Shown here piece after piece: positions 1 to 10,913 of a DNA stretch of 64,000 nt. The position numbers and the translations under genes were made by a program. Under the pieces are notes generated by a model. That model was not told the DNA's origin. It searched no databases and saw only the letters and a list, made by a program, of their open reading frames with translations. The DNA is from Rhizopus arrhizus (lineage: Eukaryota > Mucoromycota > Mucoromycetes > Mucorales > Rhizopodaceae), in NCBI GenBank assembly GCA_024220505.1, contig JAKZZE010000010.1, positions 744,001-808,000 of the forward strand. The letters run 5' to 3'. Each line of letters opens with the position of its first letter. Positions within the stretch are counted from its first letter, which is position 1.

Positions 1-1428
1 TCTGTAGACTTGTTTAATGATGTCTTCTTCTTTTCCTTCTTGCCCTCATTATTCAGTAATTTATTTATATCGGCTGCATGTTTGGATGCAAGTTGACTGT
101 TCTTTTGCTTGGCGACATTAAGATTATTCAGAATAGCATCATCCGAAGGGTTGTTTACACTGGCTGTTCTTTCACGCGCCATTCTAAGTGCGCTATGTGC
201 CAATCGAACGTTCTTGCTATACCGAATCTTTTTTCCGTTGCTTGTTCTTTTGGGGACCGTCGTTGGTGGCACAAACTCGAGTGGTTGCGGTGAAGGAGCA
301 TCGAACAAGGTGTTGTTTAATTTAAAGTTATCTACTGTTGGCATTGTATCCAAAAAGAACTTAGGTCCATCATGTTTGCTTCCTCTGGTTGCTGCTCTGG
401 TTGCTGTGTTGTGGATGGTGATTGAATAGTATAGTCTTGACCATTGCTATTCGATAAATCTAAAGAGTCAAACAGATCGCTATTAAACATTTCATGAAAT
501 AGTGCCATCTCATTCATCGAGGCATCTTCTATTTTTCCTGTTTCTTCTGGTTGCTGTTGAACGAGATTGTTATTGTCTGGTGTTGGAGGTATCTTGATTT
601 GTAATCCAAGCGACATATCTTGAATAATTCTATTTAATCGTTTGACTTCCTCTGTTAAATCATTGATTGATTTATGCAGTCTACCGCAGTACCCTTCACA
701 GTGAATATTTATCTGATTGAATGTACCTATAAAGGGACAGCCTTCATGAGCATATGGGCACGGATAAGATTGGCATTCATTTTGGTGTTTTTGTAGATCT
801 TTTCTTAAAAATGGTTGGCATAGTGGCATGTTGTTTGGACATGTTATTTGCTGATATGGACACTGTTCTACATGCTGTTTAATGTTGACATTGCTTAGAT
901 TCTTTTCAGTACATCCATTTTCCACATTAGGACAAATACAAGGAGCATATTCACACTGCCAGTAGAGAAAGGTTAAGAATATTGAATAAAAAGAAGTCTT
1001 GTTACCTTTTCTGCGTGGTTATCTGCTATAAGTCCCTGCCATGAACAACCATTAAGGTAATAAGGACATTGAATGCGCAGTCGACTGATTTGTCTTTGTG
1101 CAAATTTTGATAATTGAAAAGAATTCTTATCGAGTGAGGTGAAGCATAATGGGCAAGAACTTTCTGTTTCCAAATGTTTTTGAATGCACTTTCTACAAAA
1201 CAAATGATCTTTTCTTTTTCCGTTAATAAATTGATTGCTTATTCTATTTTTTGTTTTTATTCAAATCACCTTCAGGACAGTGAACTTGTATAGGTTCATC
1301 CAAAATGTCTAACAAAAAAGATTTAGTTGAAAGGATTTTAGCAACTGTTTCAGAATTTTACCTTGACAGATACCACATAATAGCTCAGGACAATGTTCCC
1401 CAACTAAAAGGTCTATATTTTTTAACAT
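1..1428 (-). CDS. RING finger / TRAF-type zinc finger protein (3' end beyond window)
   Basis: Probable E3 ubiquitin ligase or TRAF-like adaptor. Exons that join in frame are 1428..1362, 1308..1270, 1208..1006 and 955 downwards. The N-terminus carries a split C3HC4 RING: LLCGIC, then HCPEDHLFCRKC across the second intron, then SCPLC. TRAF-type zinc fingers follow (CPYYLNGCSWQG, CEYAPCICPN, CPYQQITCPN, CPYAHEGCPF), then a short coiled coil and a low-complexity Q/P/S tail. Read straight through, the frame stops at 332. A different frame is open from about 420 to base 1 with natural composition (FFLDTMPTVDNF, FVPPTTVPKRTS). An intron with donor near 450 and acceptor at a CAG near 400 would move the protein into it, so I take the gene to continue off the left edge. 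Family assignment is firm; the 3' structure is inferred. Confidence 0.75.
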
Positions 1429-2687
1429 GAAAATGCTTTCTAAAGGAAAAGAGAGAAAATATTTTAGAAAGACGCGACAAAAAAAAAAAAAAAAGTTCCT
1501 TACCCTAAATAGGAATGTTAAAAAAACACGACGCGTTCAGAAAAAAACCGTTTTGCAAGACACGTCCGAAAAAAAAAGAGTGGAGTTTCTTTTTGTGAAG
1601 CAAAATATTTAAACAATAGAATCAAAAAAGTCCTTTTTGATAGTTAATATGATATTACATTATCATACAGTTATATGTATGACATATTACGTATAATATT
1701 ATTTCCCGTGGTTAGTCTTCTGATATTTTATAAAAATAGTCTTGTCATTTGTACTTTCAATGTATTTGAATAAAAGAACTTGGCAGAATATTTTACATGT
1801 GAGAAAAAATAAAGTTTACAGAATCAGGCAATGTATTTGTTGGAATAGTAATTACCAAAATAACCAAAGGATTACTACAAATGAATCTCATTTTCTATTT
1901 AATTAATGTATGTTTAGTCTTTTATTTTTAATAGATTCTAATAAGTTATACGCTTTATATTTTATTTTTTTATAATTGCTCATGATATTTTTAAAGTAAT
2001 AATTTGTACACATGTAATTATTAAAAGCCTTTCTCAAGTTGAAATTATTTATATTTTTGATCTTTCATGTATTTTGAAAGTAAATTAATCTATATTTCTC
2101 TGTTTCCTTGGTACTTGTAAATTTTAAATTGGATACACATACACTTGTAATTGTCAACAGTTGTCAAGGAAATGCACTTTTACTCAGGAACCATCCCAAT
2201 CTTCTCTGTGAATAATGAATCTCCGATTTAAATTTTCTAGTATCATCATGCACAGAAAGGATCACCTGAACAAATAGGGAGTGCGCCCCCTCAATATTAG
2301 TGACCACAAGATCATTTCCATGATATAAACCATACCACAGCATTTTTCTCTTTTTCTTCTTTTCTTCTCATAAGTGAATACAAAAACAAAACTTTTTCCT
2401 TTAATTTTTCTCTACCTTTTCTTAATCCTTTTTAAAGCACAGGAAGAAAAAAAAACAGACAAAAAGAACCGTTAGAAACAATAACATTATGTCTATTTGC
2501 TTCTCTACGGATTTATTCAGATTATTTCATGTTAACAAATTTAAAAAATTGGCTATAATAGTTATTAAATAAGAAAAATCAATTACAACATAAACATATC
2601 TATTTAAAAAAAAAAAAGGAAAAAAAAAACTTAAAAAACAAAAAAATACTCAAAAAATACCAAAAAAAATTCAACATTTACATTTTC
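1429..2687. other. Intergenic, divergent promoter region
   Basis: This stretch separates the RING/TRAF gene (-) from the Cut8-like gene (+). It is very AT-rich with several A- and T-runs, notably A-rich sequence just before 2688. I see no supported gene; the 61-codon lysine-rich frame at 1427-1612 is A-run composition. Confidence 0.6.
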
Positions 2688-3494
2688 ATGGCAAATATCA
2701 ATTTTATATCGCTTATTTTATCGCTTATTGGACTTGGAACTTCGACAGAATCAGATACAACAACAAACAACAACGAATCCTCTTGCAGTTTCTTGTCAGC
2801 TTCTACTTGCATTGTAGACCCTTCAAATGATGAAGAAAAATGGTTAATGAAAAATAATTTAAAGAATGATGGCGTGGCTCACAACTGGCTAAACCAACTT
2901 TCAAGCGCAACCCTTTGTCAAATATTGACTTCTGCAATCACTGATTATCCTCAAATTGCTGATTATATTCAAAGTTATTATTATGTTGAAAGACAGCCCA
3001 GAAGAGAATGGGTCTCAGAACTTGTATCATTGACAAAGAGAGCAAAGGAGATTGCTCACTCACTCGATCGCTGCAGAATAAGTGATCAGTTCAGTCGAGC
3101 ATCTGAAGTGGCGGATTCGCTTCACCTTTTACTTCGTCAATTTACACAAGATGTTTCTGTGCATGGGCCTTCTCAGGTCGCTTTGTTTGGTTTGATTTTG
3201 CTTGCTCAAGAGAGTTTGAATACTCCTGCCGAAGTACGTCAGCAGATATTTTCTCATGACAAATTTGGTAGAGTCTTGATACTCGAAATGGCTAGTGTTT
3301 TAAAGAATTTCAAATTGCCCTTGTTACCCAACGAAGATTGGTATCAAATTGCTTCTCAAAAGCAAGATTGGCTTGCTACTTTAGAGAGAGTATGTTTAAA
3401 GATGGCTAGATACGATGTTACTTGGGAGTATAGAAAAGAATATCAAGATGTGCCCATAATCGCTTCACGGTATTATAAACATTATGTCCATTAA
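2688..3494 (+). CDS. Cut8/Sts1-like protein (tentative)
   Basis: Single-exon 268-residue protein. Residues 1-60 are S/T/N-rich and probably disordered; the rest is a compact helical domain. The order of elements resembles the Cut8/Sts1 family: a helix like NWLNQLSSATLCQIL, a hP-x-I loop (DYPQIADYI), a central helical hairpin (FSRASEVADSLHLLLRQF) and a C-terminal helical bundle. Cut8/Sts1 proteins tether the 26S proteasome to the nucleus and are needed for mitosis. It is convergent with DCC1, with 68 bp between stop codons. Similarity was judged by eye and is weak, so it could be an unrelated helical protein. The first ATG after an A-rich leader was taken as start. Confidence 0.45.
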   Translation: MANINFISLILSLIGLGTSTESDTTTNNNESSCSFLSASTCIVDPSNDEEKWLMKNNLKNDGVAHNWLNQLSSATLCQILTSAITDYPQIADYIQSYYYVERQPRREWVSELVSLTKRAKEIAHSLDRCRISDQFSRASEVADSLHLLLRQFTQDVSVHGPSQVALFGLILLAQESLNTPAEVRQQIFSHDKFGRVLILEMASVLKNFKLPLLPNEDWYQIASQKQDWLATLERVCLKMARYDVTWEYRKEYQDVPIIASRYYKHYVH

Positions 3495-3562
3495 TATGCT
3501 ATGCATATATGCCTATTACATGCATTATTTTTTTTTATACTCATTTATACACATTCATCATT

Positions 3563-4813
3563 TTATTTTATTCTACTCGTATAATACACAGTATTTCCCT
3601 CACGACTTATTCTCGCAAATTTAAATAATAAACTTTCTCTCTCTTTCTCCATTGGAGCTAAATCTATCAAGAATGGCGTAATTTCTTCTAAAGTCCATCG
3701 TTCTTTAGCTTGAAATAGCGTAAAGAACCTTTTTGCTGCATCAGTAGATAGTTCAGAAGCAGGGAAATATCGAATGTGCTGCTCCTTTTGTTGCATCTTT
3801 ATTCGTTCTTCCGTAATGAACAATCCGTCAATGTATTCTAGCTTAGGTATGAATATATCATGTCCAAGCGTTTTCCATACTTGTAGAAATTCTTCAAGTC
3901 GCCATTTTTTATCCTAAAAAAATCACATATTTAATCATCCACAAATGAAACATGTATCATTAATTTACCCTTGGATTAGAAAGTAGCCATTCCCCTAAAA
4001 AGCGACAGATCTTTACTTCGTCAAATTTTAATACATTATCATTTCTAATAATAGCAAATACACTAAAAGCAGACTTCATAATTTCATCCGGAATATACTC
4101 ATCTTCCCCAATCGCTTCCTTTTCTTCCATGACACAGTCCTTGGCCATATCTAATGTGATGTTCTGTATATCGAGTGTATGAACCAATGCATTTGTTATA
4201 AATGAATCAAATAAACGAAATAGCCATGTCTTTTCAAATGTTCGGCAGTATCCCTTATATTCAAACACTCCTCTTTCTTCTAAACCTTTTCTTAACTCTT
4301 TTTCACTTGCTTGTATGATTGATAAAAGTTCTTCAAAAGTATAAAAAGTCTTTTTTTTATATTAGCTTACTTTTCTCTTCTATCTGTAATTATATACCTT
4401 TGACTTTTTACTTTCTTCACTGCTTTCTCCTTCATAGCATGTATCAGATAATAGGCCATCAATTCTACCTAATCTTGCAAGACAAGGTTGTAGATCAATG
4501 GTGCTGGATACATTATCTCTGGCTAAATAACAATCCTCGTCCTTGTTTACTAAAAGAACAGAGTTGGAAATATGCATTTGTCGAATTGCAAACGTTTTAG
4601 ATTCTGTACACAAGACTGCCTCGTCATCTTCTAAACCTTTGATAACAAGACTAACATTAATGATTACTATTGCTTTTTTATTGTCAATTGAAAATGTGCT
4701 TTTTACGTGCTGCCAGATTCAAATGCTTGTACTTGTTCAGGTGTAGAAAGCTCTATTAACTTAAAGGAATCCTTCACAAAATTCTTTGAAAATGATAGTT
4801 TGAGTGGTTCCAT
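3563..4813 (-). CDS. DCC1: Sister chromatid cohesion protein DCC1
   Basis: Subunit of the alternative clamp loader Ctf18-Dcc1-Ctf8-RFC, which loads PCNA and supports sister-chromatid cohesion in the nucleus. Exons 4813..4707, 4650..4398, 4349..3969 and 3913..3563 sum to 1092 nt (363 residues), close to the usual family length. Visible family signatures: N-terminal FKLIELS, then LVIKG followed by DDEAVLCT and KTFAIRQMHISNSVLL; the central YTFEELLSIIQASEKEL; the C-terminal winged-helix-type part with WRLEEFLQVWK, RWTLEEITPFL and a final YYTSRI. All splice junctions are GT..AG and in phase. Nothing is missing. Confidence 0.9.
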
Positions 4814-5059
4814 TGGAAGAAAAAAAAAAGGGATCCTTTTTTTTTCTGTTCGCGATCTAGTGCGGCATTTTTTTATTATAATTTTTGGGGTATTTGAGAC
4901 TTTCAACAAATTGGCTTTTCATCAAAGAACTGTTCTTCAATGACTAGACAAGTTCGTACAGCATTGAAAGTTTGGTTTTGGATGATATAGGGGAAATGTT
5001 TCCTTCTCAGCCATATAAACATTGCTCATTTCTTAGAAATCTTTTCAGCCATTATTTCT

Positions 5060-5090
<31 letters not shown>

Positions 5091-6400
5091 TGTCAAGATA
5101 TCCAATCTATTGCTTTATTACCAAATTGAATGTCAATGTTATTTTTAATGTTTTCATAGTAAAAATATTACTCATCGAACTCTCTATTTAAACTGAAGTC
5201 TATTTTAATAAAGAGAATAAAAAAAAAAGAGAATTAGGAAAATTGTAAATGGAGACTTGGAAAAGCGTAGACTTCGTTAAATGTAAATCGCAGATTGAGA
5301 ATTATTAAAGCCGCAAAAGGATGATTGAATTCTCGCCATTCATTTTAAAAAAACGCGGTATTTGACGTATGATCACACTTTGTATTACTATTGACCCAAA
5401 CTAACACAGTTTCTTGCTTTTAGTATTTTTCTGCTGAAAATGGATCTTTATCTTTATTACACGTCCTTATCAGCTTACAATATCTTTCTTTTTCCTCGAA
5501 ACAATCTTTCTAAAGAACTAAGATACTCAATCCCTCGTCCGATGTAAAAAATTAAATTAAAAAACAATTTTTGCCCTGAACATCATTTGTGGAAAAGGGT
5601 TAGCATTATTAACCTTTTTTTTATTTGAATGATCGCAATTGTGATACATACATAGTGGGATAATCTGCCACGTTAAGGGAAAAAGGGACCCGAGCAAAAA
5701 AAAAAAGCGTGGATGTCGTACATGATTTCCCGCTTTTACCCTTTTCTTAAAAATGAGGTGAGGATTTCATTACAATGGAAAGTATAGGTTTATTGTGACA
5801 CAGACAAATAATAATACAATGCCACTAACCTTTAATCAAAGCTTCGAGACTTTTTCTCTTACTGGCTTTTGTAGAATAATCGAAATCTAGAGATGTTAGT
5901 CATATTACATGGACCAACGAAAAAGGGGCTACTCATATTTTGTGTGTGTGTGTTTTTTTTCCAGTAGACAGGTGTGTTTAGCATTAGGTTGCGTTTAATT
6001 AAACATAAATGAGCTTTTTGTATTGAACTTTCTCAGGCTAATTTTACTCTGAATTAATACAATTTTTGCCTTGATTATTTGTACATACAGTCAAAATCAT
6101 TCAAGACAATTCCGTTATATCCAATTTTTTGCTTTTCAAGCGGTTTTCCATCCATTTTCAAATAATTGGAATGTTTAGCAAAAAATGATGTGATACGTTG
6201 TAAATTAACAGAGCTTGAGGTATTATTTTGCTTAATTGAATTCATTAACAGCAATTATTATGAAACAGTTTTTGAAGCAGGTTATTTATCTCTGAATTCT
6301 TTTCACAATTATTGTAGAGTTACCTTCCTTTCACTTTTAAGTTTTTGAAAACAAGTTATAAAGTCATTTACTTCTGATATATTGTCCGCACTTTTATAAA
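4814..6400. other. Intergenic with poly-T tract
   Basis: No gene is supported here. A 28-nt T run lies at 5064-5091, and a short GT repeat with T-run lies near 5940-5958. The small open frames have no coding character I can recognise. Confidence 0.5.
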
Positions 6401-6480
6401 AAAATAAAAAATCACAGTTTGGTGCCGGAAGCGCTAATGTATTACCTAATATATCTCTTTCATAGTATATAATCCAAGCA

Positions 6481-7319
6481 TGAGTATCTTTAAGAGTAAC
6501 AAAGATAAGAATGCATTTCGGGAGGATATAAAGGGATCATATGCTAAAAAACTTCATTTAGAACCTTCTGCGTTAGTAACTTCCCAATGAATTTTCAGAT
6601 CTTTAGAGAATGAGCAGCATTGCTGTATCCTTTCAGATACAGAAAAGCAAAGCAATGAGGAAAGCGAAATAAAATTTGGCACTGTCAGAATATAAGGCCA
6701 GACGAGCTTGGGTGAAGCCATTAAACTGACAGAGTTGATATTATTTTGTGGGGCAAATGTGGGGTATATCTCGTTTGCATTGACGATCAAATAGCTACAC
6801 AAACAAGTCTATCTACATACTATGGAACGAGAACAGTATGCCGAGAATCAGGAGCTAAAGAATGAACTTTGCAAGTTCATAAAAAATTTATTATAAATTC
6901 CAAAGGGAAGGATTAGAGACAAAATCAGCCATATCTAAAAACAGACATAAAGCTAAAATTGTCAAGCATCTAAACAATTATATTGAAATGACATAGATGA
7001 AGATTGGTGCAAAGATTTGGTAAAGTTTAGTGCTAAATCCTGTAATTCATAAACTTCTGATGAACAGATGCCTCTTTATACACAAGAGAATAAAAACACG
7101 ATGTCTAGATTTTGATTTGCAAAGGATTGTGTGTTTAAATGTAAGGCAGACTTTAATTTGCATGTAATTTGTGATTACAGACATTTCAAGAAAATAGAAG
7201 CAGTAAAGCAAGCTGTTGTGGCTAGTAATGATCTACCCATTAACATTCCTGGTACTGTTTCTTATGCAAGTATTTTTGACATCTTTCCAAGATGTCTTGA
7301 ACATATTATAGTAAAATGA
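6481..7319 (+). pseudogene. Decayed coding remnant, possibly retroelement-derived
   Basis: From an ATG at about 6480 one frame keeps coding-like composition (start MSIFKSNKDKNAF) but is broken by about five in-frame stops before 6960. A second short open piece at 7131-7319 has a similar look. About 60 bp upstream, at 6419-6432, is TGGTGCCGGAAGC, which resembles a retroelement tRNA primer-binding site. I recognise no domain. This may be a decayed gag-like frame or a dead host gene. Confidence 0.25.
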
Positions 7320-7772
7320 ACTTAAAATTTGCGAGTAAATAAAAAAGGCACAGCGCTCTTAACTTTAAATGGATTATGTTTTACTAATGGAGCATTATAC
7401 ATACTTCAAGCAGGCTATGTATGTTTATAAGAAAGGAGGGCTTTTCTTTAGATCTGAATACAAAAAAATGACATGTGTACTTTATTTATTTATAGAACAA
7501 GGGATCTTCTTGGAAAGGATCGGGAAAGACTGGGAACAGGCCAACACTTTAGAATATTTAACGACTCCGCTGAGCTGAGTCAGTAATTTCATTTAGTATT
7601 TTTTTTTTTTTTTTTTTTTTTCCTGTTTTATTCTTCTTTTTCTTCTCGGTGGTGAAACATCATTGTTTAATTTAAAAAAAAAAACCAGCTATTTGTGTGA
7701 ACGTCACATTGCGAGAAGGTGGAATAAGGACAAATACAAACAACAATAATAAGCATTACACTCCTTAAAATA
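7320..7772. other. Intergenic / promoter of the seven-TM gene
   Basis: Upstream region of the gene starting at 7773. It contains a 23-nt T run at 7599-7621. No gene is seen; the short frame at 7369-7578 lacks support. Confidence 0.4.
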
Positions 7773-9048
7773 ATGGTTGAATCATCAGATTTTGCGATCC
7801 GAATTATGGATCGTATCAGTATGATTGGCATGTGGGTGGCTGTAATAGTGTCCTTGCGAAATTTGACAGTTGCCTATCGACAATATCGGCGAACAAAAGG
7901 GTTCATGTAAGCTATTCCTATTAAATAATAGAAAATTTTTGTTTACAATTACAAAGTCATTTGATAAATATAGCTCAAGTAGTTGTACTTTTGATTCATC
8001 GATTTATATTTGGTATTGTACCTGTATTTGAAATAACAACTTGCAGATTTTGGCCACTTCTTGTATCGTAAGGCAACAATGTACTTTGCTAGTATTTATT
8101 ATTAATTATTGCATTTTAGATTATGGCATTTAGGTATATAAGCATACATAATTTGAATGAAGAAGACTAAAAATTCATATAAAATAGACTATATTTTAAT
8201 TTATTTAACAATGTTTAAGCGATTGCTTATTCTTGAAACAGACCAAAATTCAAGGTGGATTAAAATGTTTGGTTTCTTGTTGATCGCTTTTCGTTTTGCG
8301 GATTGGCCATATGAATTAGCATTTTATTCTATTCAACAAGAACTCATGGATCAACAAGTTGAATCAGGTGCAAATTGTCTCGCAGCTTGGTAAAATAAGA
8401 GCTTATACAAAAACTATTCCAATTAACATATAGTCGTCCAGGGGCACAGGTGTCATCATTGTAAATTTTGTATCAGATTCACTAGCTAACTTATTTCTAA
8501 GTGGCATGTTTGTTAAAAGGTAAGCTTAATTAGGTTTATACTAGTATAGCTTATATAAACAATATTATAGACTTTATGTTCATATCAAAAGATCACAAAG
8601 TGTAATTAGTCACAGAAACAAGGTCATTGAATACATTGCTCGTAAATCTTTACTTTGCTTAGCCTTCACATTCGTTGTCAATCTTGTTATGAATGTCCTT
8701 AAAGTATCAAACTTTATGGGTAATCGATCCGATGTAAGCTAATATTTTTTACTACATATACCATCATTTACTAACCTTCCTTAATAGACATTTACAGTCT
8801 ATTTTCAAGTAATTGAATCAACACTATTAGTAGAAGCATTAAGAATTGACTATACTTATCTTTCCGATAAATCATTCTGTGAACATTGTGGTATGATCAT
8901 TAACTCTGGTAGCCACAAAAAAAGCAATAGTAGTCCACAAAGAAGTGGTCGTGCAAGGATGCCTTCAAAAATAGTGGATTCTTCTTCTGATATACCAATT
9001 ACAACCATCCGTAGTGATTATACTTCCCATAACCACCACTTAACTTAA
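7773..9048 (+). CDS. Seven-transmembrane receptor-like protein A
   Basis: Exons 7773..7906, 7957..8067, 8120..8133, 8188..8389, 8442..8519, 8571..8733 and 8788..9048 sum to 963 nt (320 residues), all GT..AG and in phase. Exon 3 is a 14-nt microexon. Seven hydrophobic segments are visible: MIGMWVAVIVSL, the INIAQVVVLLIH region, LVSLWHLDYILIYLTMF, the FGFLLIAFRFADW region, GVIIVNFVSDSLANLFLSG, LLCLAFTFVVNLVMNVL and VYFQVIESTLLVEAL. A polar, Ser-rich cytosolic-type tail follows with a CEHCG motif. The topology suggests a G-protein-coupled-receptor-like protein; no ligand or subfamily can be named. A related gene lies at 14082-15311. The exon 4/5 junction works only with acceptor CCAG at 8441; the nearer TAG would break the frame. 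Confidence 0.65.
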
Positions 9049-9693
9049 AACCCTATTAGAATAATATTTGTAATCCCTTAATAAAATCAGCCACTTTCCT
9101 TACTATCTCAGATATCTTGTGGTCCATGCACTCAATAAGTCTGAGTAACTGTAATGTCAGATATTTACATCAAAAAGATGATCTGTGATCGCGATAATTA
9201 CTTTGTATGGCAATTAAGGAATTTTGATTTGAAGTTATATCATAAATTAAAATCATGTTATAATAAAAGATAATATCAGAAATCAAAGAAGAGGTAGGGA
9301 GCTGCTTTCTCCACAAGTCTTTAGAAAATATTCAAGTTTTTAAAGAAGAATTTGCCAAGACACTGTATTATAAAATTTGTTTAATGAAATTTTCGTCTCC
9401 AACTATTTGTGTTATTCAAATTGACCATTAACAAATGTATTATTATTGTATATACATGGCTAGCACAAAAAAACAAAAACTTTCCTATCGAACCAGATCA
9501 ATTCATCTTATCCAGAACCTAGGTAGGTGTTATACACTTTTCTAAAATTAAATTCGCATGCTGCTCGTCTAGAGGCGGTACAAGAATAAGCCCCAAATTG
9601 GACATAAAAAGTAGTTTGAGAATCAGCGAAGGTCGCATGTTGAGATTAAAATTCTCACAAAATTATAGATTGATGCCCTAAGCACAATATGAG
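9049..9693. other. Intergenic
   Basis: No gene is seen. The right part (about 9590-9693) may be decayed transposon sequence belonging to the fragment that follows, but I could not align it. Confidence 0.4.
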
Positions 9694-9904
9694 GCAAGAA
9701 AATTCAAGCGACGTAAGCTTCAAAATACTGAAACTCTTGAGGAGAGAATTATTGATACTGTAAATGAAATTCCTCTTCAGCACCTCCATAACGTAATTCA
9801 ATACTCAAAGAATCAGTTTGAGAATCGTCTAAACCAAATACCTATCTAAACATTCAGTATATGCTTTTTTTCAGTCAGTCCTCGAATTGGGAGTGGAACG
9901 ACTG
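9694..9904 (+). mobile_element. 3'-terminal fragment of a Tc1/mariner element
   Basis: An open piece from 9694 to 9849 encodes the C-terminal tail of a DDE transposase (LEERIIDTVNEIPLQHL, then NVIQYSKNQFENRL). It closely parallels the C-terminus of the element at 50454-52038 (ARIIDATYEIPIRHLENII). It ends at a terminal repeat whose outward reading is CAGTCGTTCCACTCCCAA, bordered by TA at 9905-9906. That end matches the left terminus of the 50-kb element (CAGTTGTCCCACTCTCAA). No catalytic part or left end is visible, so this is a truncated dead copy. Confidence 0.75.
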
Positions 9905-10049
9905 TATATTCTTTGATGAGTTTTAATAAACAAAAAAAAGATTTTACTTATTCAAACTCCGTTACATCATCAAAAAAAAAAAAAGCAAGACAGGGTCCTG
10001 CGAATTTTTTTCTCTTTTTTGACAGTTTATAAATAATAACAATAGTACT

Positions 10050-10659
10050 ATGGTAAAGTTACAATTAGGTTTATTTAAGAACAAGAAAAGATGCTAATTA
10101 TTCACAATAATAGTCTGCTAGAATTATTGCACAAATTGTTGTTTCATTAGGATCCGTAGTAACAAGAGCATTTGTTGCTGCATACAAACAAGCTGCTGCT
10201 AGTAAAGTGTGAATCTAAATATTTATGCCAACAAAAAGACTAACAAAGATACTTTGTGTAGATGCTGCCAAGAATGGTGGTAATCCTACAGCTTCAGGTG
10301 GAAGAACAGGTACGAAAGAAGCAGTCCTTGATGCTTTGACTCGTAAAACCGGTATGTCAATGGAAGAGGCATGCCAAATCTTAAATGTAACAAAAGAGGC
10401 TGATTTTTCAAAAATTACAAAGGTATGTTTTATCCATTTGTGTGTAGGGTAAAGAACTAAATTAAAATAGAGTTATGATCATTTATTCAGTGCTAATGAC
10501 CCAGCAAAAGGTGGTTCATTTTATATTCAATCTAAAGTGGTTCGAGCAAAAGAAAGATTTGAAATGGAAAAGGCACAGGAATTAAAAGCAAAAGCAACCG
10601 AGGATGCAGCAGCAGCAGCAGCAAAAGAAGCAGAAGCAAAAACTCCTCCACCTTCATAG
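10050..10659 (+). CDS. PAM16: Mitochondrial import motor subunit Pam16 (Tim16/Magmas)
   Basis: J-like subunit of the presequence translocase-associated motor on the matrix side of TIM23; it holds and restrains the J-protein Pam18. Exons 10050..10052 (the ATG alone), 10114..10201, 10262..10422 and 10471..10659 give 146 residues. Signatures: the N-terminal hydrophobic [19 protein letters not shown], the glycine-rich linker [14 protein letters not shown], then the J-like domain [12 protein letters not shown] and [20 protein letters not shown]. The HPD motif of true J-proteins is absent, as expected for this family. The C-terminal tail is Ala/Glu-rich. Its partner Pam18 is encoded at 62268-62695. 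The first exon codes only for methionine, a pattern seen in three other genes here. Confidence 0.92.
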
Positions 10660-10913
10660 AATTACATACAGTGCACTCACAGATATTATACATAAAACAG
10701 ATATATTTATACTCTTTCTCTTTATAATTTAAATACCCTTTTTTTTTTTATTTCAATAAGAGCAATTGCTTATATTTAACAAAGGAAAAAGAAAATATGA
10801 TTTGATATGATAAATAGTAAACAACTGGTGTGCATAATTATGTCTTGAAAGCAGGCAAGATAATAAAGGTCTTGTTTGTATGTACAACTTTTTTATTGAA
10901 AACATAATGTTAA

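Noticed and set aside
1427..1612. Lysine-rich 61-codon frame
   Set aside because: Produced by A runs and antisense to the RING/TRAF gene start.
8390..8441. Apparent frameshift in the first seven-TM gene
   Set aside because: Using the CCAG acceptor at 8441 rather than the TAG at 8433 joins exons in phase with no stop.
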